This document shows positions 63,856 through 64,000 of a DNA stretch of 64,000 bases, piece by piece. The position numbers and the translations under genes are program-made. The stretch is from Sphingomonas jatrophae (GTDB lineage Bacteria; Pseudomonadota; Alphaproteobacteria; Sphingomonadales; Sphingomonadaceae). Numbering within the stretch: position 1 is the first letter of the stretch; each line of letters opens with the position of its first letter. The notes below the pieces were generated by a model. The model did no database searches. It saw nothing but the letters and a program-made list of their open reading frames with translations, and was not told the origin of the DNA. The DNA lies in contig NZ_FOZG01000002.1 in NCBI RefSeq assembly GCF_900113315.1, forward strand, positions 186,001 through 250,000, in the 5' to 3' direction.

Positions 63856-64000
63856 ATGGCCGAGGGCACATCCGGTATCGATCCCGAGATCGTCGAAGAG
63901 GATATCGGCGGCGTCCAGGGCAGCGAGGATGGCGACGAGTCTGATCAGGCAGCGGACCAGGTCGCACAGTCCGCCGCTCCCGGCACCGTTCCGGATGAAC
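63856..64000 (+). CDS. Acidic protein, cut by the window edge
   Basis: The first 48 codons of a gene that continues beyond the window. ATG at 63856 follows GAAGGAGACGACC, a strong ribosome site. The visible part is very acidic (Glu, Asp, Ser, Gly; MAEGTSGIDPEIVEEDIGGV) and looks unstructured. Its likely EcfG-type promoter suggests a stress-induced protein. Function unknown. Confidence 0.68.
   Translation, partial: MAEGTSGIDPEIVEEDIGGVQGSEDGDESDQAADQVAQSAAPGTVPDE

Overview
The window is about 64 kb of GC-rich, gene-dense chromosomal DNA. It most resembles a sphingomonad-type alphaproteobacterium. The support is indirect: UrcA-like and TorF-like exported proteins, a TonB receptor with PepSY partner, GGAAC/CGTT-type (EcfG-like) promoter candidates, a Baeyer-Villiger monooxygenase, DUF885 and D-aminoacylase-like amidohydrolases. 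I see no rRNA, tRNA, CRISPR array, insertion sequence, phage gene or plasmid function, and no clear compositional island. Genus cannot be fixed from the sequence alone.

Layout. 1-9.7 kb: GH92 mannosidase, aldo/keto reductase, DUF485-ActP acetate-type symporter operon, an exported sugar-dehydrogenase/PEBP fusion, DUF427, a small unknown, and a divergent SDR/HxlR pair. 9.7-16.8 kb: an ECF sigma / anti-sigma / GMC oxidoreductase operon, a YfeH-type transporter convergent with a Baeyer-Villiger monooxygenase, and a class A beta-lactamase lipoprotein. 17-25 kb: two M28 peptidases, an exported endonuclease/phosphatase-fold protein, a Bcr/CflA-type exporter and KatG. 25-28.5 kb: four envelope proteins of unknown function. 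28.5-33 kb: zinc-ribbon membrane protein, then an iron-uptake operon (TonB receptor, PepSY protein with a one-base frameshift, 62-aa membrane protein) behind a Fur-like box.

33-40.8 kb: tRNA hydroxylase TrhO with a GST, SDR, RidA, a YqiJ-flotillin pair, DUF885 peptidase-like protein and a small unknown. 40.8-47.8 kb: SDR, Coq4-family protein, two tandem 580-aa amidohydrolase paralogues and a Tat-exported M24 peptidase, which look like one catabolic neighbourhood. 48-54.7 kb: hybrid sensor kinase, SleB-type cell-wall hydrolase, SulP transporter, and an L-Ala-D/L-Glu epimerase that fits peptidoglycan-peptide recycling. 54.7-57.5 kb: a UrcA-like/TorF-like envelope operon with a conspicuous repeated operator, an SDR, a 41-aa Gly/Lys protein and an 80-aa unknown. 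57.6-60.5 kb: three consecutive ferritin-fold-type proteins (a double-domain ExxH protein and two DUF4142 proteins) and a small membrane protein. 60.5-64 kb: MBL-fold hydrolase, YciI-like protein, a GAF-GGDEF-EAL protein and the start of an acidic protein cut by the window edge.

The strongest second-look items are the PepSY frameshift with a coupled downstream gene, the Coq4/amidohydrolase/M24 cluster whose amidohydrolases lack evident mid-domain histidine ligands, the TGCCTAA operator array, the ferritin-like trio, and the sigma-factor operon with a zinc-less anti-sigma factor and a possible leaderless start.
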